NCBI GenBank assembly: GCA_039193385.1 | Contig: JBCCWR010000019.1 | Location: forward strand, 1-24,346 | Direction of reading: 5' to 3' | Source of the DNA: JBCCWR01 sp039193385 | GTDB lineage: Bacteria; Verrucomicrobiota; Verrucomicrobiia; Methylacidiphilales; JBCCWR01 | Length of the DNA stretch: 24,346 nt | Shown here: positions 15,861-24,104 of the stretch, one piece after another | How positions within the stretch are numbered: the stretch's first letter is position 1 | Layout of the letters: each line of letters opens with the position of its first letter | Program-made: the position numbers and the translations under genes | Notes under the pieces: model-generated | The model's database searches: none | Seen by the model: only the letters and a program-made list of their open reading frames with translations | Told to the model about the DNA's origin: nothing

Positions 15861-16157
15861 TTATTCTTCGTCAAACTTTCTGTCCAGTAAATCCTGTAAT
15901 TCTTTCAAAGCTTCTTCTGATTTTTCACCAATGGCTGAAACCTTTAACGTGGAGCCACAACCTGCTGCCAGCATCATCAACCCCATGATGCTCTTGCCGT
16001 TTACTTCTTCGTTATCTTTCTCTACCCAAATTTCACAAGGGTAACGGTTTGCAACTCTTACAAACATGGCAGCAGGTCGTGCGTGCATGCCAAGTTTATT
16101 CTGAACTTCCAACTCTCTGACAACTCTATTGCCTTCTGTCCCCGATTGATTAGTCAA
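15861..16157 (-). CDS. ptsH: HPr phosphocarrier protein
   Basis: A 98-residue phosphocarrier. The enzyme I target is H25 in GMHARPA. The HprK target is S56 in GKSIMGLMML, 31 residues later, as in His15/Ser46 of standard HPr. About 10 extra residues precede the usual N-terminus. The start codon is TTG at 16157, supported by AAGGA 7 bases upstream; no ATG or GTG is suitably placed before the active site. Presence of both phosphorylation sites and an adjacent hprK shows that Ser-phosphorylation control is intact. Confidence 0.95.
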   Translation of the reverse strand: MTNQSGTEGNRVVRELEVQNKLGMHARPAAMFVRVANRYPCEIWVEKDNEEVNGKSIMGLMMLAAGCGSTLKVSAIGEKSEEALKELQDLLDRKFDEE

Positions 16158-16178
16158 GATCTTGTCCTTTTTTCCTTC

Positions 16179-17144
16179 TTAAATCTTTCTTTGCATTTTA
16201 CTTATCAAGCGTTCATTGAATTCATTAGCAGCAAACTGTCCCATAAGCTTTAGCTTCTGGTCAAGCGCGGCTACTTCAACTAAGCCTGATAAATCACGAC
16301 CCGGTCTAACTGGAATTGTGACATGAGGAATCTGGATTTGCAAGATTTCGTAATATCTTTGATCTAAGCCAATTCTTTCAACGTCACTCAGTTTTTCCCA
16401 CTCTACGAGTGTTACGACTAAATCCAATTGCTTTTTGTAGCGAATACTGCTGGCACCGTAGATACTTGCAATATTAAGTATGCCGATCCCGCGAACTTCA
16501 ATATAATGTCGCGTCAGCTCTGCAGATGTTCCGATCAAATCTCTCCCCTCAATCAGAGTAAAACGCGTGATATCGTCAGAAACAAGTGAATACCCCTTTT
16601 CTATCAAACCGAGCACGCACTCGCTTTTACCAATGCCGCTTTCACCACGAATTAAAGCTCCAACTCCCTGAATATCTACCATACTGCCGTGCTCGGATGT
16701 GACTGGAGCAAAATCTGACTCAAGGCAAATTGTCACAGCATTCACTAACCGCATCGTTTTGATAGGGGATATAAAAAGTGGGACGTTTGTCTTATTGGCC
16801 ACTTCAATAATATCCTCCGGCATTTTCATATTTCTAGAAACGATGGCACAAGGTATCTTTTTGCGGAATACATTCAGAAGCCTTTGCTTTCGCTCGATTT
16901 TTGAAAGCGATCTAAGGTAGGCCATCTCACTATTGCCGATGAGTTGCACACGACGAAAGGCAAAATATTTGAAAAAACCTGTTAAGGCTAAACCAATACG
17001 ATTAACAGAACCCTCACTTATAGGACGATCCATTCCATCAGTGCCTGCGACAAGTCGAAGACTTAAATCATTCTGATGGTTCGCATAAAATTGTCCGACG
17101 CTAATTTGTTTTGTCTGAACATTATTTCTTTTACGCGCTGGCAT
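16179..17144 (-). CDS. hprK: HPr kinase/phosphorylase
   Basis: A 321-residue bifunctional sensor that phosphorylates or dephosphorylates the regulatory serine of HPr. The P-loop GESGIGKS is at 167-174, followed by the family motif GYSLVSDD with the catalytic acids at 190-191. HGSMVDIQGVG near 152-162 and the HprK signature EVRGIGILNI near 216-225 are present. The N-terminal domain of about 130 residues is the usual regulatory domain. The gene precedes ptsH with a 21-base gap, so kinase, substrate and enzyme I are one unit. Confidence 0.95.
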   Translation of the reverse strand: MPARKRNNVQTKQISVGQFYANHQNDLSLRLVAGTDGMDRPISEGSVNRIGLALTGFFKYFAFRRVQLIGNSEMAYLRSLSKIERKQRLLNVFRKKIPCAIVSRNMKMPEDIIEVANKTNVPLFISPIKTMRLVNAVTICLESDFAPVTSEHGSMVDIQGVGALIRGESGIGKSECVLGLIEKGYSLVSDDITRFTLIEGRDLIGTSAELTRHYIEVRGIGILNIASIYGASSIRYKKQLDLVVTLVEWEKLSDVERIGLDQRYYEILQIQIPHVTIPVRPGRDLSGLVEVAALDQKLKLMGQFAANEFNERLISKMQRKI

Positions 17145-17186
17145 GGTCTCACTTGTATTGCAGTTAGCCGTGAAATCTTAAGATGC

Positions 17187-18821
17187 CTAATCTTTTAAAT
17201 TCATAGCCAGAAGAAATTCCGCATTGCTCTTAGTCTTCTTAAGTCTTCCAAGGAGAATTTCCATGGCTTCGACAGCAGGAAGAGAGCTAAAGGCTTTGCG
17301 CAAAGCGTCTATGCGAGGCATCTCGTCCTTATGATAAAGCAATTCTTCCTTACGTGTGCCAGACTTGGCAATGTTTACCGCCGGATAAACACGTTTGCTG
17401 ACTAGTTCACGGTCGAGGTGAATTTCCATATTACCCGTCCCTTTAAATTCTTCGAAAATAACCTCATCCATTTTACTGCCGGTTTCAATCAAAGCCGTGG
17501 CAAGAATAGTAAGACTTCCACCTTCCTCAAGATTACGAGCAGCGGCAAAAAAGCGACGAGGCTTGTGCAGCGCATTGGCATCAACACCCCCAGAGAGAAT
17601 CTTTCCACTATGAGGCTGCAAGGTATTATAAGCACGTGCTAGACGGGTGATACTATCAAGCAGAATAATGACATCTCGGCCGCGTTCGGCTAAGCGTTTT
17701 GCACGCTCAATAACCATCTCCGCCACCTGAACATGTCGTTCGGCATGTTCGTCAAATGTAGAGCTAATCACTTCACCTTTGACGGAGCGGGACATATCAG
17801 TCACCTCTTCGGGGCGTTCATCAATGAGTAAGACGATGAGATGCGCATTGGGGTTATTATCCGTAATAGCATTGGCTATTTTTTGCATTAAAACTGTTTT
17901 ACCCGCGCGAGGTGGCGCAACAATTAAACCGCGCTGGCCAAATCCAATGGGCGTGATCAGATCCATCGCTCTCATAGCTAAATCATTCTTTTCACCATTT
18001 TCCAAGACAATGCGTCGATTGGGGAAAAGAGGCGTGAGGTTATCAAAGTAAGTCATGCTCTTACCTTCCTCGGGCGAACGCTCTTCGATCTTATCTATGG
18101 AAACCAAGGCAAAGTATTTCTCTTTGTCACGTGGGGGGCGGATTTCTCCGCCGATCAAATTACCCTTCTTCAAACCATGACGACGTATCTGCGAAGGAGA
18201 TACATACATATCCTCAGGACAGGGTGTGTAGTTGTAAGCTGATAAGCGGAGAAAGCCATACGAGTCCGGTAGAATTTCTAAAACACCTTCACCGAAAAGA
18301 CGTCCATTCCGCTCTGCGTTACGACGCATGATAGCAAAAATGAGCTCATGTTTGCGTAAGGTGCCTATGTTCTCAATGTTGAAGTCCGCAGCTTTTTCAT
18401 GCAGCTCTTTAATAGGCAGCTTCTGCAGGTCATTAAAATGAAGATCTACTCCTGGAGGCGGAGGCGGCAATGGTTCCCCATTTTCATCTACACCCTCTCC
18501 CTCGGGAGGTAAAATTTCATCATAGTCCATGTTGGAATAATCATCCTGAGAACCTGGTCGTTTCCCTCCGTTACGACGGTTGTTATTGCCACGGCGGTTG
18601 TTATTCCCGCGGCGGTTCCTATCCCTATTGTCTCTATTTCGTTTATCCTGAGGACGTCTTTTGGCACGGTCGTACTCTTTTTCTTCACCGCTTTCTTCTT
18701 TAGCCTCATTCTCGGAACTCAGCGGAAGATCCTGTTCTTGATTTTTTATGTCTTGGGCGGCTTTCTTAGTTTTGGCAACCTTAGCGGCAAACTCTGGAGA
18801 TGTTTCTTGTTCTTCTGACAT
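17187..18821 (-). CDS. rho: Transcription termination factor Rho with a disordered N-terminal insert
   Basis: A hexameric RNA-dependent ATPase that ends transcription. The RNA-binding cold-shock-like domain shows GVLEILPDSYGFLR. The ATPase core has the Walker A sequence VAPPRAGKT near 301-309, VLLIDERPEEVTDM and LLDSITRLARAYN. Before these is an extension of about 120 residues that is acidic and then Arg/Asn/Gly-rich (tandem RRGNNN units), followed by proline-rich LPPPPPG. Such extensions are known in Rho from several non-proteobacterial phyla. The frame extends to ATG 18860, but AAGGGAGAG before ATG 18821 makes that the likely start and leaves a 10-base gap after coaE. Confidence 0.95.
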   Translation of the reverse strand: MSEEQETSPEFAAKVAKTKKAAQDIKNQEQDLPLSSENEAKEESGEEKEYDRAKRRPQDKRNRDNRDRNRRGNNNRRGNNNRRNGGKRPGSQDDYSNMDYDEILPPEGEGVDENGEPLPPPPPGVDLHFNDLQKLPIKELHEKAADFNIENIGTLRKHELIFAIMRRNAERNGRLFGEGVLEILPDSYGFLRLSAYNYTPCPEDMYVSPSQIRRHGLKKGNLIGGEIRPPRDKEKYFALVSIDKIEERSPEEGKSMTYFDNLTPLFPNRRIVLENGEKNDLAMRAMDLITPIGFGQRGLIVAPPRAGKTVLMQKIANAITDNNPNAHLIVLLIDERPEEVTDMSRSVKGEVISSTFDEHAERHVQVAEMVIERAKRLAERGRDVIILLDSITRLARAYNTLQPHSGKILSGGVDANALHKPRRFFAAARNLEEGGSLTILATALIETGSKMDEVIFEEFKGTGNMEIHLDRELVSKRVYPAVNIAKSGTRKEELLYHKDEMPRIDALRKAFSSLPAVEAMEILLGRLKKTKSNAEFLLAMNLKD

Positions 18822-18831
18822 CGGCTCTCCC

Positions 18832-19437
18832 TTACTTTCTTGTTTTCGAAATCCAAACATTTTTGAATCTATTTACTTGTTGTTTTAGTAGTCCTAAATT
18901 CCCGTTATTCCAAAGTACAAACTGACTTTGTTTCATTTTATCTTCCATAGAATGTTGTGTCTGAATTCTTAATATTGCATCTTCTGAAGTTAATCCTCTT
19001 TCCTTGAGCCTGCTCATTTGTATTTCGCGTGAACAGGCTACACACACCACCGAATCAAATACTTGTTCAGCTCCCGTTTCATATAACAGCGGGATAACAA
19101 CCACAGCTGGAATCGACGGGCTCTCATCTTTATGCCTATTTAGCTGACTATGCCATTCAGCTCGAATGAGAGGGTGAAGGATCGAGTTCAGTAGCTTTCT
19201 TTTTTCCGGCGTTTCAAATATAATCCGTCCAAGAACAGCTCTGTTTATAGACCTGTTGTTATTTAGTATCATCGTTCCGAATGCGTCAACAACATTTTTA
19301 TAGCCCTCATGCCCAATGACGCACATTTCCCGGGCGATCCTATCTGTATCAATGACATGCCAACCCGCTTCAGCCAATAAATTTGATACGGTTGTTTTAC
19401 CGGAGCCAATGCCACCAGTTAAACCCAGAGTTGCCAT
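18832..19437 (-). CDS. coaE: Dephospho-CoA kinase
   Basis: A 201-residue P-loop kinase that performs the last step of coenzyme A synthesis, phosphorylating the ribose 3'-hydroxyl. GLTGGIGSGKTTVSN at the N-terminus is the ATP loop. VIDTDRIAREM gives the DTD motif for the substrate. LLYETGAE and RLKERGLTSEDAILRI complete the family pattern. Length is normal. It lies between thrS and rho with short gaps, in the same direction. CoA is the source of the phosphopantetheine on the acyl carrier protein encoded elsewhere in the window, though no operon link exists. Confidence 0.94.
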   Translation of the reverse strand: MATLGLTGGIGSGKTTVSNLLAEAGWHVIDTDRIAREMCVIGHEGYKNVVDAFGTMILNNNRSINRAVLGRIIFETPEKRKLLNSILHPLIRAEWHSQLNRHKDESPSIPAVVVIPLLYETGAEQVFDSVVCVACSREIQMSRLKERGLTSEDAILRIQTQHSMEDKMKQSQFVLWNNGNLGLLKQQVNRFKNVWISKTRK

Positions 19438-19461
19438 TACATCTATTTTATTGAATGTTCA

Positions 19462-21279
19462 TCAAACGGTCGAAAGCTTGCGTTCTTTAACCTCAAGAAG
19501 CGCCTGCTCCAGAAAAGTTTCAAAGCGTTGCGCGCCTTCATCCCCCTTAACCCGCGAACGAACGGCAACCTGTTCGGCCTCAGCTTCACGCTTGCCCACA
19601 ACCAGCATATAAGGAACTTTTTCCAATTGTGCCTTGCGAATTTTGGCCCCCATCTTTTCAGATGAACCGTCCACCGAGCAGCGAAGATTATTCTGCCGAC
19701 ATCTCTCTTGAAATTTTTCACAAATTTCTATTTGCGCATCTGTAATTGGAATAAAACGAATCTGCTCTGGCGCCAGCCATAATGGGAAGGCACCGGCAAA
19801 GTGTTCGATCAATACACCTACAAAACGCTCCATAGAACCAAAGGGTGCACGATGTATCATCACGGGACGTTTGCGGCTATTATCGGAATCCACATAATTC
19901 AGATCAAACCGCTTGGGTAAGCTATAATCCACCTGTACCGTGCCCAACTGCCATTCTCGGCCAATCACATCTTTCACCACAAAATCGATCTTGGGGCCAT
20001 AAAACGCCGCTTCTCCAGGCTCTTCGGAAAAAGGTTTGCCCAGCGTCTCCGCTGCATCTCTACAGGCCTTTTCAGCTCGATCCCAATCAGCAGCATCTCC
20101 CGTATATTTTTCAGAGTCAGGATCACGCAAACCAACCCGTACACGATAGTCACCTATACCCAGTGTCGTCAAAACGGTGTTTACCAGTGAGAGACACCCT
20201 TTAACCTCTTGCGCAACTTGATCCGGTGTACAAAAAATATGAGCATCGTCCTGCGTAAAAGCACGCACACGAGTCATGCCGCCTAATTCTCCAGATTGTT
20301 CCCAACGATAGACCGTGCCAAATTCTGCTAGACGCACTGGCAAATCTTTATAGGAATGGGGCTCTGAATCAAAAATTTTAACATGGTGAGGGCAGTTCAT
20401 AGGTTTGAGTAAAAAGCCGGAAACAGCACCTTCATCCAACAAGCTGGTTAGCTCTGAACTATGACGACCCTCATCGTTTAATTTTTTTAATGCACTTTTT
20501 TCCATCACGGGAGGGAATTGAGACTCACTATAATATGGAAAATGCCCGGAGGTGCGGTAAAGATCAAGCTTACCCACATGCGGTGTAAACACTTGTTTAT
20601 AATCCTGCTTAAAGAGCTCCTCAGAAATAAAATTCTGTAATTCCTGGCGAATAATCGCGCCCTTGGGAAGCCAAAGAATGAAGCCCTGCCCCACAGCTTC
20701 ATCAATATGAAAAAGTTTGAGCTCACGCCCTAGTTTACGATGATCCCGCTTTTGCGCTTCTTCCATTCTTTCCAGATACTCCGTAAGATCTGCTTTATTG
20801 GCAAAAGCTGTCCCGTAAATACGCTGAAGTTGCTTATTTTTTTCATTACCGCGATGGTAGGCTCCAGCGATACTTAATAACTTAAATGCTTTAATATTTT
20901 TTGTGTAACGCACGTGCGTTCCCGCGCAGAGATCTAGAAATTCCCCATTCTTATAAAAGCTAATTGTATCTCCTTCAGGAATATCATCCAAGCGTCCCAA
21001 TTTATAGCGTTCCTGATCAAAAGACTTGATCATATCAACGGCTTCTTTGCGGGTTACTTCCAAACGCTCAAATTTTTGATTTTCTTTAATGACTTTAGTC
21101 ATCTCAGCTTCGATTTTTTCTAAATCTTCCAAGGTAAACTTGTGGTCGATATCAAAATCATAATAAAAACCATTCTCAGTGGGAGGCCCAATATCCAACT
21201 TGGTCTTGGGAAACAATCTTAATACAGCTGTAGCCAGGACATGCGCCGTAGAATGCCTGATCTCTTCTAAAGGAGTCAT
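19462..21279 (-). CDS. thrS: Threonyl-tRNA synthetase lacking the TGS domain
   Basis: A class II synthetase of about 605 residues. The N2 editing domain begins at once with HSTAH (first zinc-like/editing motif) and later has DLCAGTHV. The catalytic core shows MNCPHH, RVRAFTQDDAHIFC and IHRAPFGSMERF, covering class II motifs and the zinc ligands. The anticodon domain follows to the end. The usual TGS domain of about 60 residues is absent: only a few residues precede the editing domain. The frame extends upstream to ATG 21357, giving 26 extra residues that do not resemble TGS; ATG 21279 is taken as start. Neither start has a strong ribosome site. Confidence 0.95.
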   Translation of the reverse strand: MTPLEEIRHSTAHVLATAVLRLFPKTKLDIGPPTENGFYYDFDIDHKFTLEDLEKIEAEMTKVIKENQKFERLEVTRKEAVDMIKSFDQERYKLGRLDDIPEGDTISFYKNGEFLDLCAGTHVRYTKNIKAFKLLSIAGAYHRGNEKNKQLQRIYGTAFANKADLTEYLERMEEAQKRDHRKLGRELKLFHIDEAVGQGFILWLPKGAIIRQELQNFISEELFKQDYKQVFTPHVGKLDLYRTSGHFPYYSESQFPPVMEKSALKKLNDEGRHSSELTSLLDEGAVSGFLLKPMNCPHHVKIFDSEPHSYKDLPVRLAEFGTVYRWEQSGELGGMTRVRAFTQDDAHIFCTPDQVAQEVKGCLSLVNTVLTTLGIGDYRVRVGLRDPDSEKYTGDAADWDRAEKACRDAAETLGKPFSEEPGEAAFYGPKIDFVVKDVIGREWQLGTVQVDYSLPKRFDLNYVDSDNSRKRPVMIHRAPFGSMERFVGVLIEHFAGAFPLWLAPEQIRFIPITDAQIEICEKFQERCRQNNLRCSVDGSSEKMGAKIRKAQLEKVPYMLVVGKREAEAEQVAVRSRVKGDEGAQRFETFLEQALLEVKERKLSTV

Positions 21280-21443
21280 TTCTTTCACAATGAACGTTGG
21301 AGAGTATAAAAGTACGTCTCTCGGGTCAAGTTCGAGCCGACACCATCTCACAAGCATTTAGGCTATTACGTCACATGCATATTCATTTATTTTGTTTTTC
21401 TAGTATTTGCTCATTGAAAAATTTACTTTAACCTACAAGTGCT

Positions 21444-22016
21444 ATGAAAATTCAACATTTCATTACCATGATGGCCATTTCAGCCATTAGCGTCGCAGTT
21501 GTTCAAGCAGCTGAGATCTACGAGATAGACCAAAGCCACTCCACGGTTTCCTTCGAAATCAGGCACCTCGGCATCAGTAAAGTTTCAGGACGATTCACAG
21601 ATTACGAGGGAGCTATTAGCTTTGATGAAAAGGCGCCCGAGAAATCAACCGTTGAATTCACGATTAAAGCAACCAGTATTGATACGGATAATACAGACCG
21701 CGACGAACACCTTAGAAATGAAGATTTTTTCAATATTGAAAAATACCCTGATATTACCTTTAAAAAGACCGCTCTGAAAAAAACAGCTGAAAACACATGG
21801 GAAGTAACAGGAGACTTAAAGTTGCTGGATGTTACCAAACCCATCACTGTGGAAATGGAAACCTTTGGCCCTATCAAAGGAAGCCAGGGGGAAACACGCC
21901 GAGGTGCTGAGACAACCTTTAAAATAAAGCGTAGCGACTATGGCATGAAATACGGCATTGGACCTGTTGGAGATCAGGTCAAGATCACCCTCGCTATCTC
22001 TGCTATTAAAAAATAA
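21444..22016 (+). CDS. YceI-family periplasmic lipid-binding protein
   Basis: A 190-residue exported lipocalin-like protein. The signal peptide ends near residue 22 (VVQA). The mature part starts with YEIDQSHSTVSFEIRHLGIS, the standard YceI opening, and contains DxDNxxRDEHLRNEDFFNIEKYPDITF and LKLLDVTKPI, the core family motifs. YceI proteins bind polyprenoids such as ubiquinone precursors in an extended beta-barrel and are often induced by stress. It lies 48 bases before the Ni-SOD gene in the same direction with no terminator between them, so they are probably co-transcribed. The ATG lacks a clear ribosome site. Confidence 0.93.
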   Translation: MKIQHFITMMAISAISVAVVQAAEIYEIDQSHSTVSFEIRHLGISKVSGRFTDYEGAISFDEKAPEKSTVEFTIKATSIDTDNTDRDEHLRNEDFFNIEKYPDITFKKTALKKTAENTWEVTGDLKLLDVTKPITVEMETFGPIKGSQGETRRGAETTFKIKRSDYGMKYGIGPVGDQVKITLAISAIKK

Positions 22017-22064
22017 CAGCACTAACCTAATCCTAAACTAAATCTATCCATCAAATTACAAGCT

Positions 22065-22517
22065 ATGAAAAATACCATCCTAACTCTTATTACAATCAGC
22101 ACTCTATCTCTATTAACATCTGTTTCACAACTACAGGCACATTGCCAGGTTCCCTGTGGGATTTATGATGATTTTGCCAGAGTTCAAGCAATGCTCGAAG
22201 ACGCTGACACGGTTATTAAAGCCGCTAAACTCATCAATGAACTCGCTGGAAAAACAGATGCTCAGTCAATGAATCAAATAAACAGATGGGTCATGAATAA
22301 AGAATCTCATGCTCAAAAAATCATTAGCACAATGGGTGACTATTTTTTGACTCAAAGAGTAAAACCTGATGCTAAAGATTACCAGGAGCGTCTCAAGAAC
22401 CACCATGCTGTGATTCTCGCTGCCATGAAAGCAAAACAAAACGCTGATGCTAAATATGGTGATGAACTTAAAAATGCTATTGCAGTGTTAGAGCAATACT
22501 ACCCTGTTAAGAAATAA
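22065..22517 (+). CDS. sodN: Nickel superoxide dismutase with a Sec-type signal peptide
   Basis: A 150-residue precursor. Residues 1-25 form a signal peptide with LQA before the cleavage point. The mature protein would begin HCQVPCGIY, the nickel hook of NiSOD (H-C-x-x-P-C-G-x-Y). Here His1 amine and imidazole plus Cys2 and Cys6 bind nickel. The remaining helices contain NRWVMNKESHAQKI and DYFLTQRVKP, also typical of NiSOD. It converts superoxide to oxygen and peroxide, here probably in the periplasm. Position 3 is Gln, whereas the Streptomyces enzyme has Asp. No SodX-type maturation protease gene is adjacent. It follows yceI and ends at a strong terminator. Confidence 0.93.
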   Translation: MKNTILTLITISTLSLLTSVSQLQAHCQVPCGIYDDFARVQAMLEDADTVIKAAKLINELAGKTDAQSMNQINRWVMNKESHAQKIISTMGDYFLTQRVKPDAKDYQERLKNHHAVILAAMKAKQNADAKYGDELKNAIAVLEQYYPVKK

Positions 22518-22545
22518 CGACCCTATATTTTAGTCTCAATCAACG

Positions 22546-22574
22546 AGCCCGGCCTCTGCCGGGCTTATTTTTAT
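22546..22574 (+). terminator. Rho-independent terminator of the yceI-sodN unit
   Basis: AGCCCGGC (22546-22553) and GCCGGGCT (22558-22565) form a perfect 8-bp GC-rich stem with loop CTCT, followed by TATTTTTAT. It lies 29 bases after the sodN stop. Confidence 0.92.
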
Positions 22575-22619
22575 AATACTTTCTTGAATAATTTCTGACC
22601 TGAGCCATCAAAGATATGG

Positions 22620-23759
22620 ATGAGACTTTCCATTACAATCACAGCCATTTCCACTTGCCTCATAATTAACATCTTTGCCGGGCCCAAGAATGAACCCGTC
22701 GTTAAAGCTGTGCAAAAATCTTTGCCTGCCGTGGTAAATATTTACACAGAGGGCGTTGAGTTACGCCGTGTCCGCGACCGGCGGGATTTGTTTTTTGAAC
22801 AATTCTTTGGACCTGGCTATACCCGCGGCAACCGAATTGCTAAAGTTCCCTTCCGCAGTTTAGGATCAGGCCTTATCGTCAGCCCAGATGGTTATGTGGT
22901 GACGAATTACCATGTGGTTGACCGAGCTAATGAAGGCACCATAAAAATAACTTTACATGATGGAAGCAACTATGAAGCCAAGCTCATTCGCGCCGATGAA
23001 GAGCAAGACCTAGCTCTCGTTCAAATGAGCCATGCCATAAATAAAGAAACGCCTCTGCCTCAATTTCCCAATCTCAGCCTGAACGATCTTTCACCTAATC
23101 TTCTAGGTCAAACTGTTATAGCCATCGGCAATCCCGTCGGCTACGAATCGAGTGTCAGTATGGGTATCCTCTCAGCTAAAGACCGCAGCCTACAAATCGA
23201 AGACTTTACAATTGATGGCCTCCTGCAAACAGATGCGGCCATTAATCCAGGAAACTCAGGAGGTCCTTTAATTGATATTGATGGCAACCTCGTAGGACTC
23301 AATACGGTAAAGATGCATCAATCCAATAACGCTGTGAATATTGATAACATCGGCTTTGCTATTCCCGGTGAACGCGTCAAAGCTTTTGTCGATATGTCCA
23401 TCGCCATCGCACGAGGAGAAATAAAAGAGCCACCTCGCGCCACGCTCGTAGAAATATTTCAGCAAAAATTTGGCCTTGATGTACAAGAGCTCACACCTGA
23501 GCTTAGTCAGCATTTTGGCTTTCGTCCCTATGATGGGCTCCTCATTACCGAAGTCGAAGAAAACTCACCTTCTTTTGATGCCGGACTGGAAAAAGGCATG
23601 ATCATTATTGGTATCAATGAATATCGCACCCGACAGTTTCAGGAAGTTCCCAAAGGTTTATTAAAAACGCGAAAAGGCCAGGAGGTAAAATTCAACTTAA
23701 AATTCCACAGAGGATACGGTCGTGTCTTCTTAGGAAGCATCGTTCTAGCTGCCAGATAA
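22620..23759 (+). CDS. HtrA/Deg-family trypsin-like serine protease with one PDZ domain
   Basis: A 379-residue exported protease for quality control of envelope proteins. A signal peptide covers about residues 1-20. The catalytic triad is H98 in TNYHVVD, D130 in EEQDLALV and S213 in NPGNSGGPL. The C-terminal 100 residues form one PDZ domain with the DGLLITEV binding strand and AGLEKGMIIIGIN. DegP has two PDZ domains, so this resembles DegS/HhoA-type architecture. The Ni-SOD terminator separates it from the upstream unit, and it has no visible ribosome site. A weak hairpin lies at 23780-23798. Confidence 0.93.
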   Translation: MRLSITITAISTCLIINIFAGPKNEPVVKAVQKSLPAVVNIYTEGVELRRVRDRRDLFFEQFFGPGYTRGNRIAKVPFRSLGSGLIVSPDGYVVTNYHVVDRANEGTIKITLHDGSNYEAKLIRADEEQDLALVQMSHAINKETPLPQFPNLSLNDLSPNLLGQTVIAIGNPVGYESSVSMGILSAKDRSLQIEDFTIDGLLQTDAAINPGNSGGPLIDIDGNLVGLNTVKMHQSNNAVNIDNIGFAIPGERVKAFVDMSIAIARGEIKEPPRATLVEIFQQKFGLDVQELTPELSQHFGFRPYDGLLITEVEENSPSFDAGLEKGMIIIGINEYRTRQFQEVPKGLLKTRKGQEVKFNLKFHRGYGRVFLGSIVLAAR

Positions 23760-23779
23760 CTTCCTTCTGCCTACTCCAA

Positions 23780-23798
23780 CAAGATGGATGCCGTCTTG
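23780..23798 (+). terminator. Weak hairpin downstream of the HtrA gene
   Basis: CAAGATGG (23780-23787) and CCGTCTTG (23791-23798) pair over 8 bp with one G-T wobble and a 3-base loop. No T tract follows, so intrinsic termination is doubtful; it may mark a processed or Rho-dependent 3' end. The rest of 23799-23940 shows no gene. Confidence 0.3.
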
Positions 23799-23952
23799 AT
23801 GAGCAAGAACTGCATTTATAATTGGAGCACATATAGCCTCCATCACCCTTTTTGCCAAAGACTAGGATTCACCTAAAGACGATAAAATTTGTCATAAATT
23901 GATAAAAAGGAACTCTGATTTACGATTAAAGCATTTATTTTATTTCAAAAAT

Positions 23953-23980
23953 TTGACGCTTAAATTTAGAATGTTATAAA
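23953..23980 (+). promoter_or_regulatory. Sigma70-like promoter for the sulfatase gene
   Basis: TTGACG at 23953-23958 and TATAAA at 23975-23980 are separated by 16 bases. Transcription would start near 23987, giving a leader of about 118 bases before ATG 24105. This is the best promoter-like pair in the 23760-24104 gap, which otherwise shows no gene. Confidence 0.45.
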
Positions 23981-24104
23981 GAGTGCATGATAAGCAATAC
24001 TTGCCCCTCTCATGACAGATTGTGTTTTCTAACGCCCCTTCCAGATTTTATTTTGTGATTTTAAAATACCGACAGCCTAGTAACTTGTTTTTATATATAA
24101 AATT

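Noticed and set aside
22620..23759. The HtrA-type gene as the Ni-SOD maturation protease (SodX analogue)
   Set aside because: A strong terminator separates the genes, SodX is not an HtrA/Deg protease, and the signal-peptidase site already exposes His1.
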